A stretch of DNA of 64,000 nucleotides from Paralichthys olivaceus (lineage: Eukaryota > Chordata > Actinopteri > Pleuronectiformes > Paralichthyidae): the NCBI RefSeq assembly GCF_024713975.1, contig NC_091098.1:23224316-23288315 (forward strand), in the 5' to 3' direction. A program made the translations under genes and the position numbers. The notes under the pieces are model-generated. The model was not told where the DNA came from. It worked only from the letters and a program-made list of their open reading frames with translations, and did not search any database. Positions 12,412-27,552 of the stretch are shown here, one piece after another (within the stretch, counting starts at the first letter, position 1; each line of letters begins with the position of its first letter).

Positions 12412-14174
12412 TAGCAGAAAGCTGGGAGAGTAAACTGTGATGCGATTACATCTTTTTCAAAGATTGTCTCTTGCTTCTTTTCTTTTTTTTGAAACAGTAT
12501 GTTATCAGTATCGATGAGAACTGAAGAGATGGGTTTGAAACAGCTGAGGTCAGAGGGGATGATTCAGACGGACGGACAGAGGAGTTTCTTTTGTCTGAGC
12601 AGCCTCCCCCCCCCACACACACACAAACACACACACTCTCTCACTCTCTCTCACTGCACCCAGTAAAGCCATATGGTCGTTATGGCGGGTTTTACCACTG
12701 CCTTCATCTGACTGTCAGTAACGGTGTGAGCTCTATGTGCACTTTTAACTTGAGAACACCCACATAACGATTTCCTTCACACAAAAAACGACCCCGAATC
12801 ACTTGAAAGTAAAAAAAAAAAAGAAAGACGTGCAACATCAAGTCTTATTTTTCTGCCAGGTCCCGTTTCCTTTTTCATCACTATACGGAGGACTGATCCC
12901 AACACATGAAAGTGCCTCAGTAACGAGGTCAGCGATAAACGATTGGTGTTTCACGACAAACGACAACATTGAAAGTGGCTACAATGCTGCATGGGATACC
13001 GCTTCTTTTTTTTTTTCTCCTTTTTTTTTTTCCACAACGTGACAGTTACAGCAGGCAGGGGCTGTGGTTAAGTTCTCCCCCTCTTAACAACGCCTCAGCA
13101 TTTCAGCGTTTCAGTAAACTCACCATTGCTGATTATCATCAATATTGCACCTTTTTCCACTTTTCCCGAAGCACTGGTTATAAACCAAGAGTCTAAACAA
13201 TATATTCATTCTCCTCTTTGTCCCTGACAGGTGTCTGTGACCTCAATTTGCATACCAAGGCATCTCAAAAGCCTCCTACCTTTTAAGCTCAGAGAAATTG
13301 TCTGCCATAGAAATATTTATCATAAAATCACTGCAAATCAAGTCACGTGGGGTAATGAGTGTTTGCCTCTCAGTGACCACAAGCTTAAAAAATCTGGAAA
13401 CTACTCCAGGACCGAGGTAAAGATTTGACCGAACCACTCGACTGATTTGTCGGTCAAAACTTACAGTTGTTTCTTTTCCTTTCTCTAAAGTTTTTTTTTT
13501 TTTTTGCACGTCATACAGAAGCTGTTGAGGTTCACAGGTCAGTGGATTTAGCAGCGATTAATCTACGGACTTCAACTAAGCAATGCTCCAAATTTTTCCA
13601 TGAAACAAAGATGAATTTGTGTTGTTATCGTTAAGAAAAGACTCGACCCGACCAAATCATGCCACTGCACAGCATATGTTACTTCCGTGTAAAAATAGAG
13701 ACAAAGTACTGACACTAACTCACTGATATTTAACTATTCATTTCAAAAAAATCTACACAAACGAGCCAATGTGGCGTCATGGTCACAGCTAGTTTAACAC
13801 CTCTGGTACTCACTGTGTACCAATGCAGATTTTTTATTTTTTCACATAGATCATCGCTTCCTGAGACAAATGGAGGTTGAGGTGGTAAAAGGAACTGAAT
13901 GGGATGGATGGCTACAGATAAGAGGGCACTAAGGTCAAAGTGAACCAAATGCATAAATAAACATTTTTCAGCCTGTGATATGTTCTGGCCTGTCCGAATA
14001 CAGAGACGTGTGGGAGAAAAGTAAAGGTGCCATACCTACAGGACCCACCGTGTGCTGCAGCATCACTCGTCTACATTTGTGTCTTTGTATATGAAAGTCT
14101 GCCCAAACATGTGAGACTCAGAGCGGCGGAGATGGACAGGCGAGGGGAGGGTCTTGGCACGGTTTGGCTCATAC

Positions 14175-17100
14175 TCAGTTCTGCTGCAGGATCAGGTTTT
14201 CCAGCTCGTCTGCTGAGCGGAGGAGGAAGGCTGCGGACTCCCGGTAGCCGGCGATGAGCTGCCTCACCGCCGTGACCTCCGGAGGGCTGAGCTGGGCCGA
14301 AGCTCCGCCTCCGCCACCACCCTGACCATGACTGTTGGAGCTGGAGGAGGAGTTTGGGCCGACGGACTTCATACTCAGATCTGTGGGACCTGTGGACACA
14401 AAACACAAGTCGTTTTCAGACATGAACAAGTTGACATCTTCATCTTCTACGTGTATGGATGACTCCTCTTTCTCATCTGGAGATATTTGTATTCTTTTTA
14501 TTTCAGTTTTGTGTCTGTCGTGTGTTAGAAAAGTCTGGACGTGTACAAGCTCCTCACCATTGGTCTGTGCAGCTCCAGAGTTCTGCTGGTTGCTGCCGAC
14601 CGTCCCGTATCCTCGCAGGTTGTAGTTGAGGCCTCCGTTGGTGTAGAGCTGGTCCTGGGCGAAAGCTGCGCTGGAAATGGAAAACGCTGTCGGGGCCACA
14701 GGGGCCGAGTCCCTCGAGTTGGACTTGTCACCGGAGGCTGGCTCATCCTACGAGACATTAGATAGTTTGAATGCCGAGCAGAATATTGGGGTTTATGTTG
14801 TGCAGTTGCAAACTCAATGATATGTTTCCATCTGTGTTTGTGTGTTAGTCAGAAGGTTTACGCTTTGTGGAGGGGTGGAGGATAACCCAAGGAACAACCC
14901 GTTAAATTTTAGACTGGATCCGGATAAATGGGCAGATCCAGGATTGTTTTCTACTTTCTTTAACATGGCGAGATGGGCTTTATCCTTGGTGGAGGCATGT
15001 TCTCTCTGAGTGCCCTTCTAGTTTTAAAAAATCATGTTGGAAAAGGCTCAACCAACCTGTTATAAAATCCTTTCTCTGAAACTTGATTTTTATATTTTAT
15101 TGAGTCTCATCATACACCCTATTTTTTGCTGCCACTCTATTTGTATTTTCAATTTGCCAATGCCGCCACTGGACTCAATCTTTTCCCTCAGACCTTCGTG
15201 TGGCTCAGAAATGGCTGCTGATGGTCCCTCGATAGCAACGTTTGCAATCTCTATTTTTCACAGATCACCACCTCGGTTCAGAAAGCTCCATCTTTGGAGC
15301 TTCTCTGGGACTGTGGCCGGCGGGTCAGATTGATATGGCTCAGGACCACGATGGTGCTCCACCACACTAATGAAGGCTTCAGGGGATTCTGGAGAGCTCC
15401 ACCTCTACACAGCCCTCTGGCAGAGGTGCCTTGTGATTCTGTGCTGCTCCAGATTTCTCTCTGGTCTGAGAATATAACCGAGCAACTCCCGCCTCACATT
15501 TCCATCCCCCTCTCTCAGCTCCCTGCCCAATTCTGTTTTGTTTTTTTAGCATTTTTCAAAATTATGAACTGGGCGGAGTAGAGCTCGGAGCTGGGGGGGG
15601 GGGGGTGAAGTTATGCTTTAATGATCCATGGCCATTCCAGTGCATTCCCAAATCCCTGCTGGGCAGATTCACAAACACCAACTGCCAAGACATTTACCGT
15701 CGCCTGGTAGACATCGAGCCGCATCCTCTTGGCAGCATTTCGGGTTTCGCTCTCACAGGCAGCGGCGAGGATGTTCTCAGCCATGGCAGAGGTGAGGTGA
15801 GGAGGTGTTGGTCGGATCTGGCAGCAGGAGGCAGTGAGATTTTTGCACTTTATAAATGTCACTGATTTCAGAGTGTGTTTTTCATTCATACAGACAATAT
15901 TTTATATGGGGGGGGGGGTTTGTACCTCAAAACCGCCTTTTTTCATTCGGCGACAGGATTTGAGGTAGGTGCGGATGCGCTTGCGGGAGCGCTCCTGGAA
16001 CTCTGGGAACTGGCGGCTACAGGATTCGATGATGGCCTGGATCTTCTCCTTGGGCTGTTTGGAGATGGGCACCATGCGGTCCAGATTCTCGTCCACGAAC
16101 AGACGCACAAACATCTGACAGAGACAGAGAGTGGGGGGGAGGGGGAAGAGGAGAGGATGTAGAGCAGAAAAATGGAGTGGGGGTGCAGGGTGGGGAGAGA
16201 GGGGTGTGAGAGTTGAAAACAAAAGAGAGGAAAGGAAAGGCAGGGGATGGGGGAGCATTAGAGGTAGAGAGGATAAAGAGGGAGGGGGAGGTGATGAAAA
16301 CAGGAGCCGTGAAAATGGAGTCACTGCTCATACGCAGGACGATATTTCTACTCCCAGCTTATTCACTCATGGCTGCATTTTTTAAACTCACATGCTCCTA
16401 TATTTCCATTAGACTGAAAAAAAAATATTTGTTTTCAGAGAATAAACTGAATATTTGACGACACTGACTTTGGATGAGAGTTTTTTTTTTCTCATCTTTA
16501 ATATTTATATGTATAATATCTCCACATAAACACTGTAATTCAAGAAGAGGGCAGAGCCACAGAGATCAGACAAGTACTGAGTTGTAGTCACTGTGTATAA
16601 ATGTAATTATACTACATCAGTGAGACAGGATACTTACATTGAAAGCTTTAAGTCTCTCAGGGTCCATACCCTCAGCATCATTAATCTTGTCGCTGTCATC
16701 GTGGTCGTCATGATCATCGTCGTCATCATCGATTATCTGTGCCCGGCCAGAGGTCAAGTCCTCAGCACTCATGCTCAGTTCAGTCTTCACGGAGTCATAG
16801 CTTCCTGAGCTGTACGGAGGAGACTGGAAAGACCCAGAGTCAAACAAAAATATTCTTATTATACAGACCATTTGCTTTTAGACGAGCAACAAGGAAATCT
16901 GTGTATTTGCGATCATCAATTATCAGATCAAGTTTGTGCACTCACCTTGTTGGTGTACTCTGTTTTGACGGGGTACTTCCTGTTGGGGTCTGCGGAGTAG
17001 GGGTTTGTCGGCGAGCACCCCACAGGCAGCAGGCTGTCGCTCAGATTGACCGGCTGCTGATCCTCTGAGGAGGAAGAGGACGAGGTGGTGCTGAAGTCAA

Positions 17101-20100
17101 GGGGAGCGCTCAGACCGTTCTCCGTCACCTCCCCATAAGGGGCCCCACCATCTGGGGGGTTCCCACCCGCAGCCAGCACCTCCGGGGAGGTCAGGGCCGG
17201 CAGCCCGTTGGCACTGCCGCTCTCCGAGGAGTCGTCATCTGGCAGAGGGGAGGGAACAGGAGGACGGGGTGCAGACGCAGATATGCGGATGAGTGGATGT
17301 TTGTCATGAGCAGCATTTAGCATTAATGTGGGTTTGTTTACTACAAACAGCACTATTTCTACCGTGGGTGGTGACTGAGTGGGTGTGTTCCCACAGGGGG
17401 AGGAAACTTAGAGCCTCGTGTTGTGCTTTATGGAACTGTAATGGAAGTGGGTATTGGGGTCAACTGTCAGGATAAATAAAAGTTGGAGTAAAAAGAGGAG
17501 AATCTGAGGAGTTCTAAAGGCAAACAGAGAAAGAAATGGGGGTGAGGAGGGACTGGTGGGGGGAAGGGAGCCTTCACTCCCTGGTGTGTGCAAATTATAG
17601 CTTTTTAACCCAGTTTATTACCATGCACTGATTTCACATGATCATCTCTACGTGTGTCATGTGCACACCTCCGTTCACTGAAACACAGTAATTCGCTTTT
17701 AACGATTTGCCCCATTTCCCGTTTTTTCCATCGTGGTGTGTAATCTGTGAAGGTTAATATCGGCCTTTGTCCTACTTCTCTAAGCCCAGAACCCTGAGAG
17801 AGAGGGGTGCACAAAGGATTGGGGCTGCGGTGGTGTCCCACCCCCTGTAAGAGTGGATTTATTTGGATTAGTCCACTAAGAACAAGGCAAGCTGTTTACT
17901 GCCCCACGTTATACCTGTTTTAACGAGGATACCTTCAGGTTCCAGATGTAGATAAAATGTTGAAATAAAGCTAACACAAATTGTGCAGTTACTCAAGTCT
18001 TACCATCCTCCTCTTTAATGGTGGCTGCTGGGTTGCTGACTCGCTCTCCATTGGGGGGACTGGGCTCAGGCACTGGGGGCTGCTCCGCTGCGACCCATGC
18101 AGACTCAGTGCCGTTCATGTCCTCGCTGCTCACCGAACTGTCATCCTGAGGAGAGACGGGGAAAGAGGAGCAGAGCAATTGAAGTTTGTGCTCCGGTGAG
18201 TGTCATTCTAGTTCCTGTTGTGATGACTGAAAAATAAATCCCTTACTTCAGCAATTTCAGTGTAAGTGATGAGAGGAAACACACATTTATTTGAAATTCA
18301 TGGATTTTGTGGACATATATGTCTACATATTGAAATTCCTTTAGAGTCTGACACAGTATTTTTTTATTTGGCTCTTAATAAAACATGCTGAACTCCGGCA
18401 GCAGCCTTTTCTTGGAGCACTTCTATTTATAACAGTGTTACGTAGAGACCTTAAAGATGCTTGCTGTAGCGTAACACAAATATGAGTGAACCACGGGGGT
18501 AAGGATTAGCAAAGGAGAGCGGAATAATCTCACAAACTATTCAGAGGCCGTGCTAAGCTTCACAGAGACCCGATGTATACGTTAAGCTAACATATATGGC
18601 GACTTCTCTTTGGCCTCCGTGCCGCACGCCGTCATGTGTCAGCTGGCATCTTAGTCACAGGAGGCAAGACTACGAGTATGTGACGGAGCAGAGCAGAATT
18701 ACATCTCATTCCTCCACACACGAGCACACAAATAGGCCTAAACTCCTGGGAATATGCATCCGTCCCTCTGTAAGGGGTTTGAGGAAGACCAAAATGCTCA
18801 GTGACAGCTCTATTAGGTACCAAGTGAGCCATGTTGCATTAAAGAGGGAGAGAGAGACACACACATATGTGAGTCTCTAATTACAGTTTGTAAGTAGGTG
18901 GAAATGTCTACACTTCAAGAAGAGAACTAATTGATGGAATAGACACAATAGGAAGATATACTTTTAAAACCGAGACCTTAATGTGTACACAGTTTACCAA
19001 GAATTAAGGCGAAGATTAAAATCAAATTTAGTGTCTGACTATGAAGGCGATAATAATAATAAACTTATTTGAATAGCACCTTTCACACAAGAAATGCAGG
19101 TCGAAGTGATTTACATCTTATATAAACACAAATAAAACCATGTAAAAATGTAATTCAAATTAGACGAGGTTTTAAGAGACATAAGAAACCTAAACGTGTC
19201 ACTTTGGACTGTAGGAAATACTTTAACACTGTTCGATGATACTGTGTGGACTGAGGATCATTAGTTTCAGTCCAGTCATGGTGGTGTTTCTACATCTGTG
19301 CCTGTATCCAACCTAAGGGACCAAAATAATAGTAAAAAAAAGTTCAGCAAAACAATATGCAAACAGATTTCATGTGCTTTTGTAAACAGAGCGAACGTGC
19401 GACACTGATGAACCAACTGCTGCTTTGAACTATAACAAGGAGCAGCTCAGATATGGAACAAATCACGACAACGTTGAACTAACCCCAGCTCACGGTTCAT
19501 TATTAAATTATTGGTACTTTCATTCTCAGCCTGCACCCACACACACACACAGAGAGACACACACACACCCAACCACACACGGATGCGACAAACTGAGGAG
19601 CATTTGTTAATTTGTACTCACCCGCGAATCACAGCCTGGGTCATTGTTCCGGATAATCCTAATTATGCGTCAGTGAAGTCTACATTATCATCATCGAGCA
19701 GCGCTCCCTGCACTTTAGTGACAGGGGTTTCTGAGTGTTTGTGTCACAGCTACACATGGGAGTGGTCTCACACATGACGTCACTACATCTACTGAAGCTT
19801 CACTAATACACATTGGACACTGATCTCCTCCTACCCAGCAGGAGGACTGGTTAAAAAAGTTAAGGACAGGGCAACCCTCCCTACAGCCTCAAGGATACAA
19901 CTTAAAGGACGATAAGAAGAAGACTTGTGCAGCTAACACAGTCAAAGTGAATAAGGAGAGATCAACAGGGGAAGACTCAAGACCTCGACTGATAAAGGGG
20001 CCGATGTGATACTGGTGCTAGGGAGTAATGCTTTTTCAATACTGACATATCAACCAATGTACACATTTAAAAAAAAAAAAAAAGTTTTTGTCATGATTTC

Positions 20101-23100
20101 TATTATCAAACACTTATGATAAAGTTATTTAATTGAAGTTTGATCATTTATGGTTTAACCATAAACTTTATTATAAATAACAATAAATTTAAAGAAAACA
20201 CAAATTCAACCAAATATATAAAGTGAAAATAAACATGTTATGGAGAGGGGGTTTTGTGTTTTGTTTCTTTTCTTGTTATGTGTAATGCTGTGATTGTTAT
20301 CCCGTCGTGGACACACTGAGGCAAACTCCAAACAACTGAGTTGTGTGGCAATCTTGAATTTTGAATCTCGTCAGCATTTTTTATCATGTAAAAATAATAG
20401 TTTTCATATCAGCGCATATCAACAAACATCAACGCAGGTCGACCAAACGACAGGTTGGACTGGGTTTAGCAGATTCTTCAAATTAATCCATCAGGACACT
20501 TTGTCTTTATGCTCATGCTTCATAAACATTCATTGTCCACTTGCAGAAAAAGACACTCACCCTTTCAGTGGCAGTCATGCACTGCAGTTTCATTTGTTTC
20601 AGGTAGGTGGCAGTAAGAGGCATGTTGTAATCAATGAGGTCCGGGACCAGTGAGGCTGGTCTGTCATTTTCTGACAAAAGGAAAAACACAGAAAACCCAC
20701 AGAGATTATAAAAACAGTCCTCTGAGACACAAATGTATGAAAAATTAAGATGGTTTCAAATCAAATCAAGTTAAAAAATCTTTTAGATACTTATTGTGAC
20801 CAGCTATTACCACTTAATCATACATAATAATGAACCATTAATATTATACTGAAACAATGCTGAGGGCCATAATTCATAATTGGACGTTTTAACTTTCATA
20901 TTTCAAGTATAATTTGTTGCTGCTACTTTTAATGAAGTGTTTAATGCAGGGCTTCTACTTGGAATTGTATATTTATTATACATTTAATTGAGTCAATTAT
21001 TTGATGAACGCAATGTTAAAAACTGTAAGACTATATTTGTGAATTTGTGAGAAAAAATATCAAACTCTTTTCACATTATACACCTGAAGCATATTCTCAA
21101 AAACTAACTGTGTCACATTAATGTCAACAGAAACTGAACATGAATAATTAACATAGCTTTATGGTTATGGCAGTTTCATTTGCACAGTATTAAACTGTAC
21201 AGGTTTCGCTACACAGTTGACCCCAACACTCCCCTGAGACGAAATCAACACAACTGTGCCACCCCCTCACTTCTAAACCTTTAATTAGCTCCAGTACAAC
21301 TATGCTAAATGAGCTATTATCAATCCCTGTTTGCAGTGCACCCATGGATGTGTACTCACATCACGGGAATACTTTAAAACTGACAAAAACTAAAACAAAT
21401 GAAGAATCTCAAGCGAGTTCTGCAGTTTCTGTGAGAAGTGTCTTTTTTATATTCACAATAGACATCAGTGATAATTTGATCCTTTGAAAGTCACATCAAA
21501 TCAAAAAATGTGTCGTGTGTGTGTGTTCTGATATGAAAGACATGGCTGTCCCTCAGCTCTCACAGTTTGAAAATCTCTGCTCTTCACTAACTCTAAAAAG
21601 ATTTGGAATCAAACTGGAGACTTTCTATCTTTTTTTGTGGCTTTCCATCTTCACTGAACCCGTCTGTAAGGAAATTCTGAGCTATTGGCGTAAACAAACC
21701 CTTTGAGCGGTGCAGACTTTGCTGCAACATCCTGCAAAAACACTGAAATCCAGGTTGAAACACACATGGATTTGAACAATGTGGTTGAAAGCTGAATGCA
21801 GTCTCCACACCAGGCACTAGAGGGACTCTGTGATCATTTAGCAGATCTGAACAATCCCAGAGATCCTGGTCCTCTTGAGTCTTTGTTACATCATGTGGGT
21901 GATGGATACACACAATATGGTTTATTAATGATGGTTTGATTCAGAAAAAAAAAGTTCACATTCAATGTTTGATGGAGAATTCACCATGTTTGTCCTTCAG
22001 CTGCCAACAAACGGAACATCTCTAACAATTCTATGAATCTTTAATAATTTACAACACAGAATAATGTATTAAATAGGCTTATTAAATCTCAGCATGCATC
22101 TCAACACAGTAATTAACCCTTTTCCGTGTCAGTGTGTCAAACGGATCTGAGCACTAGCTGCTCTTAAAGGTTGATCTCAAAAATAGCATGCCGGTTAATG
22201 ATGTCTGCGGAGCGAGCGAGATATCCACAGGTCAGATGTGTGCCATTACCTTTGAACTCTGCAGTGCTGGGGTTGATGTGCATCCTCTTCTGACACTCTC
22301 CACAGCTCATTAGGAACCGAGTCACCGCCTCTCTGGGCAGGAAGGCGTAGGTCTCTGCGATCTGTGCCAGGGGAGCGAACACATGACACTGAGTTACGGG
22401 AAAATAAAACATGGCTCAGGCTGTGGCCGAGCTCAAACTGTGTGGAGGTGTTTTTTTTTTTATTGCGCCACATGCACGTGTGAAAGTTAGGGGTCAGTGA
22501 TTTTGTGTTGTCTTGACGTGGCATGAGGAGGAATCCTGCCTCTGGGCGATCGCTCTTGCTTCGGGATGGCCTCATTCTAGTTCCAGACCTCTGCACATTT
22601 CTGCTTTGGTGCTTTAAAACACAAGTGGTGTTCATCTTTTCCGTTTTCATTTCCCTCCATGCTCTCTCAGGTGCAGTTGACTCATATCTACACCTCTTTC
22701 TCTCCCTCTCTCATGCTCAGCCTTCCTTCTCTGTTTGTCTCCGCTGATATGCCACCCTCCCATCCTCACCCCCTCTGGCGTTTCCCTGTAAAATGCGACC
22801 TTCACGTGACCATGGAGAGGCAGCAGGGGTGCCCACCCCCACCGGCCCACCACCGCCACTGCCACTGCCACAGCTCCCCCATCCCCTTTGCCCCCACCCC
22901 TCACGGCCCCTTGAGGCAGCTGAGAGGGAAAGGCCACCCAGAGGAGCGTGCACCTCCCAGAAGGCCACAGTGACAGTTCCATATTATGCCCTGCCCCAGT
23001 GATGCTGCCTCCTCAAAAGGGTACACACTATGAGACGTGACAGGACCTCTCTACAGGGCAGGAGGAATTGGCTCTATGACTATTTTTCAATTCTGGGGGG

Positions 23101-26100
23101 AGGGAGGAGAAGAGGAGTACCAATGTCCTGCTAAACCCCCCTCAACACTGCCACCCTACATAGACACACACAAAGCCTCTCAGTTTGTCAGGACACCACA
23201 CCCGACCCGAGAACACACCTCGGTTTCCCTCATTAACTAACAGACTGTGTTTCCTCAACAAACATCAATAGACTCCAAACTAAATCTGTGGTTTAAGTGC
23301 TTTGTTTTCCTGGTAGATGTGGTTAATTGTTCCAGAGTCCTGATGCTAAGAAGTAAACATTATTTTATCAGAGATGTCTTTTACAAAGTTGGTTTAAGTT
23401 TAGACCCCGGGACTTTACTCTGGTTCAAATGTTTTCAAATAACTGGGTTTCTTTAAAACCTCTTTTTCCGATGTTGTCTTCAGCAAACTGTAGTAAACTG
23501 TAGTAAATCTGCAAGCTCCCTCAATAATGTTTTTACTGATCATCAGGTAAATGTCACATAAATAATACCTGCTAATCATACAGAAAGATGAGATGGATTC
23601 TGAATCGCCACCTGGTGGCTGGCTGCAGTATAGGTCATAAGTTCCACACCTTGTATGTAAATGGTTGGGGAGATGGACCAAACAAAAAAGTAAAAGTACA
23701 TGTTAAATGTATGTTCATGTCGTTATATGGTTTTAATTAGTTTATTTATGCTATAAAAATTGGGTTAACATCATGATTGACAGGTGAGACTGGCTTGTGA
23801 CTGATCGCTACCGTGCAGACTCTAGCACCAAGAGTGCAAGATGGCAGAGTTAAATATTCCTGTTTTACATCATCCATCCTGCTAATCATCAACAATGGCA
23901 TTGGTACTATGGGCATATTAGTTGTCTGGTGTAAGCATGTAGGCCAGAGCAGCTTGCATGGAGCAGTGTTAATGTTGTGTACAGTACATCAGTGAAGTGT
24001 ACTCTGTTTTTATTCACATCCATCTTTTCCTGACAAAAAAAGGAGCTTTTGGGAGCTTTACATGTTTCATGTGCAGCCCTCTCCTCCTCCTTCCTCAGCA
24101 CATGTGGGATTTGGATGTGCACAACATCCACCTGCTTTGCTTTTGCCACTTTTTCCCACTAGCTGCCCGTGGTGTTGATGTGGACAGAGGCAGGAACAAG
24201 AGGGAATACAATGTGTTTTCTGTTAGCATCACTGTCAGTGAGGAGCTACACTGGGAGCTACCTGGTTGTGTTTACTCACCGCTTTGTAGGTTTTCTTCTG
24301 GCCCGCGTGTTTGGGTGCTCTGCCAGGGTCAGCACCCATCTCCACATGCATGGCATAGATGATGTCAAAGAAGTCTTCAACAACAGCCACACGCTTCAGG
24401 GAGGAGTTGTCTTGGGCTGAATTACCGTCCGAACACTGAAACATAACAAAGAGTTAGGTTTAGCTCTATGTCCCACCTCAGGATTACAGAACTGACGTGT
24501 GTGTACCATCTACAGTGTTTGATATTACTGGTGCAAACACAGATTCCTGCATTCACGTGACATGAGCTGGATCTTTAAGGCAAATGAGTCATGGGGGTCA
24601 TGTGGTAACAGAGAGCAGTGAAAACGACATGAAACTACCTGTTCTGTCCCGCTGTTGTTCAGTCTTTAAATTAGAATTGGAGTCTCGGCCCCGTCTGGGT
24701 CGGCAACCATCACCTAATCTCTGCCATGTTTAAAAATAACATCAACGACACTGTACAAGACCAACAGTCCCTCCTACCACCACCTCTGGCAGCCATTCTG
24801 CCTCCCGTACTGCTGACCCTGTCACCATAGAAACTACTGCTGATTTCTCTCGGGCAGGTGTGCTGGGCAAAGGGTCATGTGACACACCATAGAAGTGGGA
24901 TCGCCAGGACAACAGCCTCCATCCGCTACACCACAAGGGGCTTCCCTCTCCTTTCTACCATCATCTCCTTCTCTAACTAACTCTTCCCTGCACCTGCTGA
25001 TATGTTTTAACAGAAAATGCCCCAGCAAGCATGAAATGGAAGAAAAGGATTTGAGATCTTAATAAGGTTTTTATTTCCCAGTTTCCAAGTCCACCTCCTC
25101 CACGCAGATATGAGACACACTTTGACATTTTCTGGAGATTGGGTTCTAGGTGCGGAGTGATCTTTTAATGTTTGTGTGAGAGGAGGGTCCCGAGTTCAAA
25201 AAGTTGTCCCCCTGGCATTGAGGAATCACACTTTTTTCCCTGATCTCTCCTTGACATTTCTGCACAGTTCCTGATATCTGACATTTCATTTTTTCGTTTT
25301 TTCCCCCAATTGCGTCCTCTCTCCTGCTTCCATGTCTCCATCCCCTTCCTCCGTCCCTTCTTTCTTTCTTTCTCCCCCCCCCCCCCTCCTCCTCTTCCTT
25401 CTCCTTGCTCCTGCTCTCCCAAGTGCGAGGTAATGATCGTTGCCATGGCAACTAAAACCAGCTCACAGAGCGGGTTTGTTTTAATCCGGCCCTCTCTCTC
25501 TCCCTCACTCTCTCCAGCCACTCTCCCCTGTCAACATGGGCTAAATGTAATGATAATAAATGAAATAATAGCGATCCTCCACCTCATCATCACAGCTGTA
25601 ATCTATCGCAGTATCATCATCATTCCCCGGCTGACATCACCACCGCCGCCGCCGCCACCGCCGCTGCTGCTTGGGACAATGGTGTCAGGTCCATTCACAC
25701 TGGATTTAGATAATCTCATACAACTGTGGGGTGTGCAGTGCACCCACACGGCTGCTGCATCCTCCGCTGAATTCTACCCCAACAAAACCTCCAACATACA
25801 CTGTGAGTATTCTGCAGAGGATTTTTTCTCTGACCTGGAATCCCACCGCCCAAAAAAAATAAACATATAAATTACAACACAAACTTGGCAGAATCAAAAC
25901 TTGTAATGTTTTTGTCCAGGGTTGCAACTTTACATAATTTTCTCAATTAACTGATCAATCATTTGGTCCAAGAAATTTCAATCAATAGATTTTAGTTATT
26001 TAAACAGCCTAATATCACAAATCTGCTGCAGGGGACTTTATTCTGATAAAGTAAAACTCCCCTAAAAATATAATACGTAACAATTCTTCATTAAAATGTC

Positions 26101-27271
26101 TAAAATGTTTTAGACTTTGTTTACTTAGGTACTTATATTATCTATGTATTATCATCATAATGATTCCAACAATGTGACACTAACTTACATACTGAGCGAA
26201 CAAGGGGCCGAATAAAATGATCATGAGGAGTTGAGTGAACTTTGACCCTCGATATTTGCTTTGTGATGATACTGCTTGTTGTAGGTTAAAGGTTTAGTGC
26301 GTAAGATTTAGTGAAATCCTGTAATAAAGTTGTATATTGCATCTCACTGAATACCTTTTGTCTCACACTCCATTTGCGAGCACGTAGGAGAATCTATTGT
26401 GGCCTTCCGGAAACGTAAGAAGGCAGAAGGCCTCCTCTGAATCCAGTGTTTGCTCTGTGTTGTGAGCTACTGTAGAAACATGGATTCTGTGGAAGAGGAA
26501 ACGCTCCTGATGTAGATATAAAAGGCTCAAAACGACTCTTGGTTTCAGCTGATTACACGCTTAAGAAAACATAATTCTAAATATTACATTCACAAATAGT
26601 TTCTTCTAAATCCTACATACTGGACTTTGCAGACCCTGCAGAGCATGACTGTGTTTCTTCCATTAGCCACACATCAGTCCTGCTACCTAAAGGCCTCCTC
26701 GGGCTCCCCTGCAAAGATAAGCTCTAGTTTCCAAACACAAGCCGACGGGGAGTTAAACATTCACCTCTAAACACAACGCGCTGTGTGTTTGCGTGTGCAT
26801 GTGTGTTTAAGTACGGTACATGTCTACCGGGCGGAGTTTGTAGATGAAGCATCTCAGAGGAGAACAGCTGTTGAATAGTGCTGTTGATATTCGGTCTCAT
26901 CAGCAGCATGCCGTTTTAAAGAGCAAAGGAGACATGTCAGCATCACTAATCGCCAACAACACTGCAAAACTCTCGCTCTCCGTCTCCTCCTTTCCTCCTT
27001 CTCTCCATCTTTCTAATCCTGTAGGACTTTGCTCTCCCCAGCCACTGTACAACCAGCCCCCATCCCCTCTGCGCACTCTCCCTGTCCCGCACCAAACCGC
27101 TCTGTTGCTAGGAGACTGGAGGGGTTGAGTCGACTGCCCCCACCCCCGCTGGCAGTCATACACAGACACACACACACAGACACACACACACACACAGACA
27201 CACACACACACACACACAGGGAGTCGCTAAAGGGGAGAGAGGAGCCGTCCTGCACACAGGCAGGTCAGGAG

Positions 27272-27303
<32 letters not shown>

Positions 27304-27514
27304 GGAGGAGGAGGAGGAGGAAGATGAGGGGATGGGTGGGGGTTCACAGGAAGCAGCTGGGTCACAAAGACAGGCCGGCAAAGACAGAGGAAGAGATGCA
27401 GCACACAAGAAATTAGATCCATGGATGAACGGATAAACATGAGTGGGACGTGCAAAAATCTAAAACATATATATGTTAAATATGGGTCTGAACTTGTACA
27501 ATCAAACATAGGTA

Positions 27515-27552
<38 letters not shown>

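Larger units (their letters stand above)
9300..14174 (-). other. nol4l: Probable long 3' UTR of nol4l plus flank
   Basis: This lies directly downstream of the nol4l stop on the minus strand. Possible minus-strand AATAAA signals (TTTATT on +) are at 13833-13838, which would give a 3' UTR of about 340 nt, and at 9300-9305, about 4.9 kb. NOL4L transcripts in other vertebrates have long 3' UTRs, so the distal site is plausible. The stretch holds (CA)n arrays and a G-rich run. No exon of another gene is seen. Confidence 0.35.

Noticed and set aside
25310..25870. 186-codon + strand open frame in nol4l intron 1
   Set aside because: Low-complexity CT-rich and Pro-rich translation inside an intron; no domain or exon context.
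27029..27436. 135-codon open frame with a poly-Glu run
   Set aside because: It is the translation of CA and GGA microsatellites.
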